Source of the DNA: Deltaproteobacteria bacterium
GTDB taxonomy: Bacteria > Desulfobacterota > Binatia > HRBIN30 > CADEER01
Length of the DNA: 64,000 nucleotides
Assembly: GCA_029262455.1 (NCBI GenBank)
Contig: JAJCZJ010000020.1
Location: forward strand, 1-64,000
Reading direction: 5' to 3'
Shown here piece by piece: positions 27,460 through 35,293 of this stretch (the stretch's first letter is position 1; the number at the start of each line of letters is the position of its first letter). Below the pieces are notes generated by a model. It did not search any database and was not told the origin of the DNA. It saw only the letters and a list, made by a program, of their open reading frames with translations. The position numbers were made by a program, and so were the translations under genes.

Positions 27460-28150
27460 TCGATCTCTCCTGCTAGTTGCGGCGCTTGATCTAAAGGCAG
27501 CAACGCCCGATTGTGCCGTTGCAGTCGTTCCAAGGCCAATACGAGCGACGCGTACTACATCTCAAGTTGCCCAGTCAACGGGAGAAACGGCAACGGCGCA
27601 AGGTGACCTGGGGAAGGTGACCTGGGGTCGGACCACTCCACACAATCGAAAAGATTCGAAAAGTAGTTCGGATAATGGGGCCTCTTCCCAAACCCTGCCA
27701 CTACAACCGGCAATGGGACAAGCTCCTGGGCGGGCCGTTTCGCCGTTCTCACCGACAGAGTTCAACGGGCCAAATCGAACAGTGGAACAGAGACACTCCC
27801 ACCGCAGGCGACTGACCGCAACAAGATCAATAGCATAGCGCCTGATCAAAATTGGGCACCCTTCTCACCCCTTTTCTCACCCCCCTCTCTCCTACTTATA
27901 AATTGCAATTCGATTTGCAATTTACAGACCGTGGTCGATCGGGGAAAGCGTCTCGTTCGAAGTCCGAAGCTACACTGGCGAGACAGTGGGCTGTGGCACG
28001 CACTCTGTGGTGTAACCTCGCGCCACGACCTGCTCGTCCAACCCTGGGTCGGCGCCAGTTGGGCGGAGTACGATGGCCACCCACCTCACCCAGTCCCAAA
28101 AAAACGCAAGCGTGTTCGAAAGCGGCAATGTGCTGTGGGGGGTCCGGATA
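27460..28150. other. Intergenic region of about 690 bp
   Basis: No convincing gene. A short direct repeat (GGTGACCTGGGG) occurs twice around 27600-27627. An AT-richer stretch at 27860-27925 could hold the promoter of the broken gene that starts near 28151. No RNA gene was recognised. Confidence 0.45.
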
Positions 28151-28572
28151 ATGCCGCCGAAACATGCAGCCCTGCTGCTCACCGCTTTCGCGCTCGTGGC
28201 GCCGACCGCGGCCCGTGCGGCTTGCAACCTAATTCCTGGAACCGAGATCAGCTACAACGCTGAGTTGGGCGCGACCAACCGCCCGTTTGCCGCGCCCGGG
28301 GCGCCATTGAAGCTCCGGTTACGCCCAGCGACGATGCCCCCTTCGGTTTAATGCCGACCGGTGAACACGTATTCACGTGGGCGTTCAAGGCGCCGAACGG
28401 CACGAACCGGGTCATCGTCCTCTCCGACGACTGCGTGGGTGTCAACACTGCCGCGTGTGGCGCATCCCCGGGTGTGTCATCCGTCTCGTGTCAGGCGACC
28501 TCCGGCCTGGCAACGTTCACCGACCCAGATCTAGGGGATCGCCGGATCGTGTTTCCGTTTCCCGGCCTTTAG
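28151..28572 (+). pseudogene. Frameshifted, truncated secreted-protein gene
   Basis: The frame from 28151 encodes a signal peptide (HAALLLTAFALVAPTAARA) and a mature start CNLIPGTEISYNAELGATNR, ending prematurely at 28351. A second frame continues the same protein (DDAPFGLMPTGEHVFTWAFK, VIVLSDDCVGVNT) to 28572. A frameshift near 28305-28330 therefore splits the gene. The 3' end stops abruptly where the opposite-strand CTERM remnant begins, so the C-terminal part seems lost as well. I have no named family for it. Confidence 0.6.
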
Positions 28573-29032
28573 AGCCGCGCAATCCAGCGGCGCGAATAGC
28601 CGGCAACCGCGAGCAGCATCGCCAACATAGCGAATAGGCCGAGCGGCGATGCCGTCGGCGCCTCGGCGACAGACGTGCAGACGCCCTCTTGGCCTGGGAG
28701 ATCGCAGCGTTCGTTGTCGTCGGCACAGGCACGGTTGCAACACAGACCGTCCTCGCAGAACTCCGAAGCGCAGACGCTCGCTGTCGAGCAAGACTCGCCG
28801 TCATCACGTCCGCTGGGAGAGGACACGGTCGCTGTCGAGCTTGGCGTGGACGGTCGTTCGAACCGTACCAGATGACGGTGAAGCCGCCGCCCGCATTGGC
28901 GACAATCTCGGGCTCGAATTGCGACAGAGACGTGTACGTGTTCACCACGAACTCACTGCCGATCGGCTGCGCCGACAACTCGGCACCCGCCATGAAGACG
29001 CAGACCGCAACCACCAGTGCCAGGTTCTTCAA
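28569..29032 (-). pseudogene. Internally deleted secreted repeat protein with CTERM-like tail
   Basis: From TTG 29032 the frame gives a signal peptide (VVAVCVFMAGAELSAQP) and the first repeat of the FVVNTYTS...GGGFTVIWYGS type, as in the intact protein at 49134-50888. It then jumps by frameshift at about 28830-28850 into a Cys-rich segment (CASEFCEDGLCCNRAC, CDLPGQEGVC) and a tail APTASPLGLFAMLAMLLAVA-GYSRRW. That tail has the pattern of a CTERM sorting signal: small motif, hydrophobic helix, basic end. The middle of the protein is missing, so this is a deletion derivative. Confidence 0.7.
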
Positions 29033-29175
29033 ATCATCGACCGAGACACTCCCAGCTCAGGGTGAACGCGTCAAGGCAAAAGCGACCATCCTGCGCATCG
29101 TCCGTAAGAGCTGGGGATTTGACGCTACTTCCAGTTTCCAAGTGGTCACTGGGCTCGTCGGGATCACTGCCCTCC

Positions 29176-29270
29176 TTCTAGCACCCTCCGGCAGCCCGTG
29201 ATTCTAAGTGGATGTCTCGCGTGTCAGATTTGAGTGGATGTCTCGCTTATTCTCGCTTATTGGTGGGATC
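29176..29270. repeat. Dispersed intergenic repeat, family A (copy 1)
   Basis: Contains CGTGATTCTAAGTGGATGTC, then TCGCGTGTC, GATTTGAGTGGATGTCTCGC and a CGCTTATT repeat. Related copies lie near 33480, 35148, 42490 and 46186. Confidence 0.65.
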
Positions 29271-29286
29271 CGGAGGCGCGTTGTGT

Positions 29287-30219
29287 TCAACTCCCACCGC
29301 GTACGGCGCGAGCCGCGAAAAGAGACGATTTCGGCGAAGGGCCCATGAAGGCACGGGCGAAGTACGAGATCGCTTCGTCGTCGGAGTCCAAGTTGGTCGT
29401 CGATGTCCAATAGGGGGTGAATGCCGCGGTGCAGCTGCAGGACGGCAGCGTAATGTCCGTGCAGTCCGTACAAGTAGCGGTCCGATGGAACTCCTCGAGT
29501 ACCCACGGTGGGGGAACCGGCCCGTATTCGTATTCGGTGACCGTCATCAACTCGATTGGAGTGGGAAGGCGCCAGTCACAGTGGCCCGCGAAACACGAAG
29601 CGCCGCCGCCGGCCACGTCGTTCAAGGCATCGAGAAAGTCCGTCACTACGGTTCCGTCGAAGTCAGTGCCTGCCGCAGACCAGGTGTACGACTGCGCCTG
29701 GCCGTGCACGCCAGGTCCGTCATCCTTCTTCTCCCACATGAGGCCCGTGCCCAGATCGGAGAGGGTACCGTCACCGTTGTCGACGAACTCGCGGACTCGG
29801 CCGATCTGCAAGGCTCCGTCGCTTCCCGCACCGTGAGAGGTGGTCTCTCCGGTAGCCGGCAGAAGGGCCAGACCGCCATTGCCATCCAAGACGTTCGCGA
29901 TTGTGCTGACGCCGCCCGATAGAAAGCTCTGAAGGCCAGCTACCGAAACGGAATCGATGCACGATGTCCCTTTATCCACCGCTTTCTGTCCGGCTTTGGC
30001 CCACGCCGACGCCAGATTCGCGTCGCACTTGCTGAAGTCGGCCACCTCGCCTTTCTTGATCGCTTTGGCGTTGGCTTTAGCGCGGCAAAAGACGTACTTG
30101 CCGGAAATCTTGTTTTTGGCCGCCTCGCACTTGTCCTCCGGACTCAGAGCGTGGGCCGCCCCGATCAAACACAACGAGATGGCACCCAGCATCAGAGATC
30201 GATACATATAATGATTCAT
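29287..30219 (-). CDS. Secreted DUF1566 (Lcl C-terminal-like) protein, copy 1
   Basis: About 310 residues, signal peptide (LMLGAISLCLIGAAHA). Residues about 25-85 form a charged helical Cys motif (DKCEAAKNKISGKYVFCRAK, then DFSKCDANL and GTSCIDS). The C-terminal half is a DUF1566 domain: DNGDGTLSDLGTGLMWEKKD, CFAGHCDWRLPTPIELMTV and YWTSTTNL. DUF1566 is found on surface and fimbrial-type proteins; the function is not known. A paralogue lies 24 bp upstream on the same strand. GGAGG at 30226-30230 fits the second Met (30219) better than the first. Confidence 0.85.
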   Translation of the reverse strand: MNHYMYRSLMLGAISLCLIGAAHALSPEDKCEAAKNKISGKYVFCRAKANAKAIKKGEVADFSKCDANLASAWAKAGQKAVDKGTSCIDSVSVAGLQSFLSGGVSTIANVLDGNGGLALLPATGETTSHGAGSDGALQIGRVREFVDNGDGTLSDLGTGLMWEKKDDGPGVHGQAQSYTWSAAGTDFDGTVVTDFLDALNDVAGGGASCFAGHCDWRLPTPIELMTVTEYEYGPVPPPWVLEEFHRTATCTDCTDITLPSCSCTAAFTPYWTSTTNLDSDDEAISYFARAFMGPSPKSSLFAARAVRGGS

Positions 30220-30243
30220 CATTTTCCTCCGACCCCGGCTGGG

Positions 30244-31155
30244 TCAGTTCCCGTCCCGAACAGCTCGGGCAACAAAGCTACTTGTCTTGGCAACGGTGAA
30301 GACTAGGGAGCCGTGGAATAGACCAACGACTTCATTCGCAAACGGTGAAGTCGAGGTCCAGTAGCTCGAGTTGCTCTCGGTGCAACTGCAGCTCGTAAGC
30401 GTGATATCGGTGCAGCCGGTACACGTAGCACTGCGGTGAAAGACCTCCGGCACGCCCGGCGACTCCGCTTCGTAGTCCGAAATCGACTGCAGCTCGAAAG
30501 AGTTGGGCAGGCGCCAGTCACAGTGGCCGGCGAAACAAGCGGTACCGCCGCCGGCTACATCGTTCAGCACGTCCAGAAACCCGGTCACGACCGTCCCATC
30601 GAATTCTGTACCGGAAGCGGACCAGGTGAAGCTCATCCAGTTGGCATGTACTCCCGAACCGAGACCGTCGCCTTTCTTTTCCCACATCAGGCCAGTACGA
30701 AGATCCGAGATCGTGCCGTCTCCATTGTCGAAATAGTTCGCAGCCCGGCCAACTTGGAGGTCTCCGTCGCTCCCCGCGCCGTACGACGTCGTCTGGCCGG
30801 ATGCCGGCAGGATGGCCAGGCCACCGCTCGCATCGAGCGCCGCGGCAACCGTGCTGATCTCAGAACTCACGAAGCTCTGCAGGCCCGCCGCCGTTACCGA
30901 ATCGACGCACGACGCGCCTTTGTCGACCGCCTTCTGCTCCGCTTTTGCCCACGCTGTCGTCAGCTTAGCGTCGCACTTGGCGTAGTCGGCCGCTTCGTCC
31001 TTCTTGATCGACTTGGCAGCGGCTTTCGCACGGCAGAAGGCGTACTTGCCGGCAATTTTGTTCTTGGTCGCCTCACACTTGTCCTCGGGCGTTACCGCGT
31101 TCGCGGACCCGACGAGAGCAAGCGCGACGGCTCCCACTAGCAGGTTGGTTTTCAT
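30244..31155 (-). CDS. Secreted DUF1566 (Lcl C-terminal-like) protein, copy 2
   Basis: A 303-residue paralogue of the gene just downstream, with the same order: signal peptide (LVGAVALALVGSANA), helical Cys motif (DKCEATKNKIAGKYAFCRAK), then DUF1566 (DNGDGTISDLRTGLMWEKKG, CFAGHCDWRLPNSFELQSI, YWTSTSPF). The copies are similar along their whole length but differ in the loops before the last strand. That points to an older tandem duplication with divergence of the exposed part. ATG 31155 with TAGGAGA 7 nt upstream; the pair is likely one transcript. Confidence 0.85.
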   Translation of the reverse strand: MKTNLLVGAVALALVGSANAVTPEDKCEATKNKIAGKYAFCRAKAAAKSIKKDEAADYAKCDAKLTTAWAKAEQKAVDKGASCVDSVTAAGLQSFVSSEISTVAAALDASGGLAILPASGQTTSYGAGSDGDLQVGRAANYFDNGDGTISDLRTGLMWEKKGDGLGSGVHANWMSFTWSASGTEFDGTVVTGFLDVLNDVAGGGTACFAGHCDWRLPNSFELQSISDYEAESPGVPEVFHRSATCTGCTDITLTSCSCTESNSSYWTSTSPFANEVVGLFHGSLVFTVAKTSSFVARAVRDGN

Positions 31156-31840
31156 TCTTCATCTCCTAACGTGGTTGGGTTGCGGCAAGCCCCCACGAAA
31201 TGCCTACTCGCCACGTTCGGATGCTCCGCAGACCGGCGATTGTAATGATGAAGCCGGCGGTTGCTACACGAAATTCTCCTAAATGCGCCGAATCGCTCAA
31301 CACGCGCTCGATTTCATCAAGCCGTTTGCAACTCGCATGTCGGCTGCGGATCAGACCGGCGGCCGTTCGTCACCAGACGCGACGACCGATCCCGACGGAG
31401 TAGATGCAACGTCAACGATGGAGGGAAGCTGGACTGGAGAATCGAATCCCCGTCGCAATCCTCCATCCGTCAGCAATCGTATCAGCAGCGAAGTCCCACC
31501 TTTCGCACTCTCGCACTCTTGCGGACGGTCCAAACGCTTCAAGGCCCCGACGCGCTCTCACGATCGTCGGCGGCGAGCGACGATGGCGTTTTTCCGTCCA
31601 GCTCTGCGATCGGGACAGCCTCCACCCCATCCATGAGGCTGTAACGTGTCTCTCCGCGATAGATCACAGCTACACGTTCGAGGCCCAAGTCCTCGATGGC
31701 GATGCGAATCGACGGCGTAATACGCGGCGCGTCACGTGCCTAGGCCGATACCATGAAAATCCATCATACGACGAAGGATTTTCATGGTCCTCCAAATCGC
31801 GGGGCAAACCGCTCGGACAAGGTCATCTCCACCGCAAGTG
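31156..31840. other. Intergenic region of about 685 bp
   Basis: No frame here looks like a real protein. The left end must hold the DUF1566-pair promoter. The right end carries the 12-bp inverted repeat described separately. Confidence 0.5.
31751..31787 (-). terminator. 12-bp perfect inverted repeat, terminator-like
   Basis: CCATGAAAATCC (31751-31762) and GGATTTTCATGG (31776-31787) are exact complements around a 13-nt loop, 53 bp beyond the stop of the minus-strand oxidoreductase. A plausible terminator for that gene, although no U-run follows. Confidence 0.45.
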
Positions 31841-33001
31841 CTAACCCTTGCGGCGCAGGGCGTTGCCGACGATCGTTGCGGACGCGCGTACGGCCGAGGT
31901 GAACCCGAAGAAGAGGCCGAAGTCGCGGGCCGCGGGTAGGCTGGTGACGTAAAGTCCCGGTACGGAGGTTTGCATGTCCGCATCGAGGACTGGGAACCCA
32001 TCCGCGGTCTTCATTTTTCCCAAGATTCGGTCCGACAGGTACGGCAGTCGGCTCATGTCGACCTTGTAGCCGGTGGCAAAGATCACGTGGTCGACGACGA
32101 TCGTGCGGCCGGAATCGATTGATACTTCGAGCTCGCCGTCCGGATTCTGTCGCGAGCTCGTCACGTTCGTTCCCGGTAGAAGGTGGACGTTGGGCTGCTC
32201 GATGCGTGCGCGCAACCACGGTTCGAGCTTGGCGCGACCCTCGTGCCAGAATCGGTGGTCGAGCTCTTTCCGTTCGTGCGCTGGCAGGCTCCGGTACCAA
32301 GTCGGTTCCTCGGCAATGCGCGCCAACGTCGCGTTGACCCAGGACCAATCGGACGCGACGAACATCGGGGTGTCGTGCCGGTAGCAAACATAGACCGCGG
32401 AAGCCTCGTTGTCGCGGAGCAGCGCCGCCCATTCGAAGGCGCTCTGGCGCCCGCCGACGATGAGGCACCGTTTGCCAGCGAAGGCCGCCAGATCGGTGCA
32501 TTCGCAGGTGTGCGAAGCACTGTCGGTCGGGAACAGCGATGCGAGCTCGGGCGGTGTATGGGCGAAGTGGCGGAACCCCGTCGCGAGGAGAACGTTGTCT
32601 GCGCGCAGGGTGGTCCCGTCACTAAGCTCGGCGAAAAGTTTGCCGTCGTCTGCTACATCGAGATGCGACACCATGGACCCGGTCGGCTCAATCTTCTGCT
32701 GCTCACGGAACCATTCCGTGTACTGCAAGTAGAGGTCGAGAGTGAGCGGTTGGACCTCTTCAGTGGTCAGGCCGCGCTGGCTTAGATAGGCGACGATGGT
32801 GTCTCGATCGAACGGATCGAGATGCCAATCGACGCCCGATCGCAGCAACATGCCCTTGGGCATGTTGCTCCGCCAGAACTCGAGCGACCGACCGGTAACG
32901 ACGTGGTCGAGGCCAAAGTGCTTGGCGAACGCGGCCATCGAGAGACCAAACGGCCCGGCGCCGACGATGAGGAGGGAGAGGAGAGAGGTCGATGCGGTCA
33001 T
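31841..33001 (-). CDS. FAD/NAD(P)-dependent oxidoreductase, flavin monooxygenase-like
   Basis: A 386-residue flavoprotein with two dinucleotide-binding folds: GAGPFGLSMAA at the N-terminus for FAD and GGRQSAFEWAALL (about residue 180) for NADP. LLATGFRHF and FATGYKVD motifs close the folds. It resembles the lysine/ornithine N-hydroxylase and FMO-like group, but lacks the FxGxxxHxxxW motif of Baeyer-Villiger enzymes and is shorter. Substrate unknown. It starts at ATG 33001 with a poor ribosome site and stands alone. Confidence 0.8.
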   Translation of the reverse strand: MTASTSLLSLLIVGAGPFGLSMAAFAKHFGLDHVVTGRSLEFWRSNMPKGMLLRSGVDWHLDPFDRDTIVAYLSQRGLTTEEVQPLTLDLYLQYTEWFREQQKIEPTGSMVSHLDVADDGKLFAELSDGTTLRADNVLLATGFRHFAHTPPELASLFPTDSASHTCECTDLAAFAGKRCLIVGGRQSAFEWAALLRDNEASAVYVCYRHDTPMFVASDWSWVNATLARIAEEPTWYRSLPAHERKELDHRFWHEGRAKLEPWLRARIEQPNVHLLPGTNVTSSRQNPDGELEVSIDSGRTIVVDHVIFATGYKVDMSRLPYLSDRILGKMKTADGFPVLDADMQTSVPGLYVTSLPAARDFGLFFGFTSAVRASATIVGNALRRKG

Positions 33002-33178
33002 GTCGTCACAAAGAGGCTAGCCGAATGAGGCGACTCGCAACAAGCGGAATTCTGGTGGATCGCTCAACAGACGACGACACACCTGGGGATACTCGTTAAT
33101 AGACTCGATACCTATCCCACCAGCATGCACCATCGGTATCGCGCCGAAGCCCCGCCACTCTGTGTTTTCACCGCGCCG

Positions 33179-33421
33179 TTAGAGTCGCGCAATCCAACGG
33201 CGGGAGTAGCCGGCAACCGCGAGCAGCATTGCCAACATGGCGAGTAGGCCGAGCGACGAAGCCGTCGGCGCCTCGGCGACAGACGTGCAGACGCCCTCTT
33301 GGCCTGGGAGATCGCAGCGTTCGTCGTCGTCGGCACAGGCGCGATTGCGGCACACTCCGTCCTTGCAGAACCCCGAAGCGCAGACAAGGAAAGTTGGTGG
33401 ACACCCGCCCTTCTGATTCAA
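33179..33421 (-). pseudogene. Second CTERM-tail remnant
   Basis: Encodes only the C-terminal end of a secreted protein: CASGFCKDGVCRNRAC, CDLPGQEGVC and the tail APTASSLGLLAMLAMLLAVA-GYSRRW. About 210 bp are nearly identical to 28570-28780 on the same strand. Upstream of the Cys segment the reading frame runs into a dispersed repeat (from about 33388), so the rest of the gene is gone. Confidence 0.7.
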
Positions 33422-33585
33422 GAAAAACCGCTAGTTGCGGGCGATCTCGCGGCGACTCACGTGCGGGCGTCCAGCATGTCCAGTCGATGTCTCGCGTGTC
33501 GGATTTGAGTGGGTCTCCCGCTTGTTCGCCCAAATTTTCGCCCGCTTATTCGCCCGCTTATTCGCCCGCTTATTCCTCTTAAACA
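33388..33585. repeat. Adjacent family B and family A intergenic repeats plus CGCTTATT tandem
   Basis: Positions 33388-33465 match a family B repeat (GAAAGTTGGTGGACAC, AAGAAAAACCGCTAG, GCGGGCGATCTCGC). Positions 33480-33520 match family A (GATGTCTCGCGTGTC, GATTTGAGTGGG). A short tandem of GCCCGCTTATTC units follows at 33540-33577. The block separates a gene remnant from the next gene. Confidence 0.65.
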
Positions 33586-33611
33586 TGCTGGTTCGCCGCT
33601 GAACGCAGAAT

Positions 33612-34367
33612 TCAGGCGTGGTTGCGTTGCCACGACTCCTGGAAGGCCTTCTGAACGTCGAGGCCGACACCGATCTGCTCCAAGCCCCAGTACAGAGTCA
33701 CCAGATATACCCCGAGGAAGAGGAAGTCGGAGGGAAGCGTAATGTCGTGCGTCTTGAGATGGAGGAACAGCGAGTGGAAGGACTCGCGAAACGACGCCAG
33801 ATCGAATTTGACCTTCGAATTGGACGCTTCACCGAAATGGGCGAAGAGCAGATCGATCGTTTCCTCGAATCCGGCCTGCGAGGTGTCGCCATCGATCAAG
33901 CCTGCGCTCACCATGCCGGCGCGCATCTGTTCCGGCTCGTTGAAGTAATAGCCCGCGTAAATGTCGAGCATTCCCAGGCGGAACGGCTCCGCAAAACGAT
34001 AGCGAAGCCGCTGGGGTGACCAGACGATGTCGCGGCCGGCGCGCTGAAAGCGACTGAGCCTCAGGTCGAGAAACATTCCTTGTCGCGAGAAGAATTGACT
34101 AAAGTAGACGTCGAGAATCAGCTGGCCGGTCCTTGCGGTCTTGGCCACGTCTTCGCCATCGATCGGCTCGGCACTCATCGTCACGGCAGGCAGAAGAAGC
34201 GGCTGGTTCTCCCGAAGCAACATCGCAGCGGCTTCCTCGTCGAAGAGCGACTTCGAGACCGCGCGAAAATCGCCGAGAAGGCTTTTCCAGTCAATGACTT
34301 TGAAGGCAGCAGGTGAGACGAAGTCGAGAAGGTCTCGGTACTCCTTCGGAACGAATCGCTCAATCAC
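33612..34367 (-). CDS. Helical hypothetical protein, possibly AarF/ABC1-tail-like
   Basis: A 251-residue soluble, mostly helical protein starting at GTG 34367, with AGGGGGT about 5 nt upstream. No signal peptide. The second half (FRLGMLDIYAGYYFNEPEQM, MVSAGLIDG, ITLPSDFLFLGVYLVTLYWG) vaguely recalls the C-terminal part of ABC1/AarF/UbiB proteins, but the kinase-like motifs are absent. I do not assign a function. Confidence 0.6.
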   Translation of the reverse strand: MIERFVPKEYRDLLDFVSPAAFKVIDWKSLLGDFRAVSKSLFDEEAAAMLLRENQPLLLPAVTMSAEPIDGEDVAKTARTGQLILDVYFSQFFSRQGMFLDLRLSRFQRAGRDIVWSPQRLRYRFAEPFRLGMLDIYAGYYFNEPEQMRAGMVSAGLIDGDTSQAGFEETIDLLFAHFGEASNSKVKFDLASFRESFHSLFLHLKTHDITLPSDFLFLGVYLVTLYWGLEQIGVGLDVQKAFQESWQRNHA

Positions 34368-34811
34368 CCGGCACCCCCTGAGAAGTCATAAATTCGGTTC
34401 ATTTGCATCCCCCAACTTTCTCAAAAAACTTCTCATCTGTTGTTAGGACAGGAGCACGCAAGCGGCGAGCCAACTCACTAGCCCCTCAGCCGTGCTGTCG
34501 TCTTGCGGCGCGGAGATCGAAAGTCCGCGTAAGAGTTACAATCCCCACAGGACCGTAGCCCGATGACAGGAAATGGATCAGCGGCAGCAGTCCGGCGCGA
34601 TACCGCCGCGACGTAGTTCGGATTTCCGATTCCGTTGACTGGATGGAGGATCGAACGATCGGAACTACGTCCCCCCGAAAGTTGGTGGACACGCACTCGG
34701 CTTCAAGAAAAACTGCTGGTTGCGGGCGATCTCGCGGGCACTCATGCGCAGCGCCCCGCGCATTGTCAGCGAGCCCTAGCGCAGCCCGAACCTGGCTGAT
34801 CAAGATCGGCT
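34368..34811. other. Gene-free stretch with an inverted repeat and a family B repeat
   Basis: An imperfect inverted repeat, ACGTAGTTCGGAT (34611-34623) against ATCGGAACTACGT (34658-34670), 12 of 13 bases complementary, is followed at once by a family B copy (GAAAGTTGGTGGACAC from about 34677, GCGGGCGATCTCGCGGGC to about 34740). No gene is seen. Confidence 0.55.
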
Positions 34812-35051
34812 CTATCTGCTTAGGAGACCCCGAATAATCTCAAATCGAGACCGCTCGAGGTAGTTCGCCACCCTAGCCGCGTGTTCCTTCAAGCGACGAT
34901 CGATGTCTACAGAGCGCCCGAGGTACGGCAGTCCAGCCCAGGGATCTCCAATACCCGAAGTCACGAACAGATAAAGCCCCTCAACTCCATGGTACCTGTC
35001 GTATCGTATGTATCGACCGGCGTGTTTGAGACAACCTCCTTCGACACTCAC
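34812..35051 (-). pseudogene. Short GIY-YIG nuclease-like fragment
   Basis: The frame encodes GVEGLYLFVTSG, a spacer, then LPYLGRSVDIDRRLKEHAAR. This is the pattern of the GIY-YIG domain start (G-(I/L)-Y ... Y-(V/L)-G-(K/R)-S followed by RRLxxH). The frame ends about 20 residues later, so the catalytic Glu/Asn region of a full domain is missing. GTG 35051 is the last likely start before repeat DNA. Probably a truncated mobile or repair gene. Confidence 0.45.
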
Positions 35052-35147
35052 CCGACGAACCTCTACGGTTCTACGAACCGGGCGGCTCCAATCGATATGG
35101 CCCCTGGGGGGCCAACTTTCGCTATTCCCTGCAACAGTCGCGTATCC

Positions 35148-35182
35148 GCGTGATTCCCAAGTGGATGTCACGCGTGTCCCGC
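35148..35182. repeat. Dispersed intergenic repeat, family A (short copy)
   Basis: GTGATTCCCAAGTGGATGTC followed by ACGCGTGTCCCGC, a short diverged family A copy just upstream of the GIY-YIG remnant. Confidence 0.55.
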
Positions 35183-35293
35183 GCCAACTCCCGCAGAGGG
35201 CGCCGGGAAGCCAGGCTCGCAAGGCAAGCAGAACCTGGCGGGCGATCTCGTCGTACTCGAGAATCAGCCAGCCGTCGTCCCTTGTCTCCTCTG

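Noticed and set aside
29204-29506. Minus-strand peptides with a recurring RDIHSNxTRETST pattern
   Set aside because: The pattern is only the translation of the family A DNA repeat and appears in several unrelated frames.
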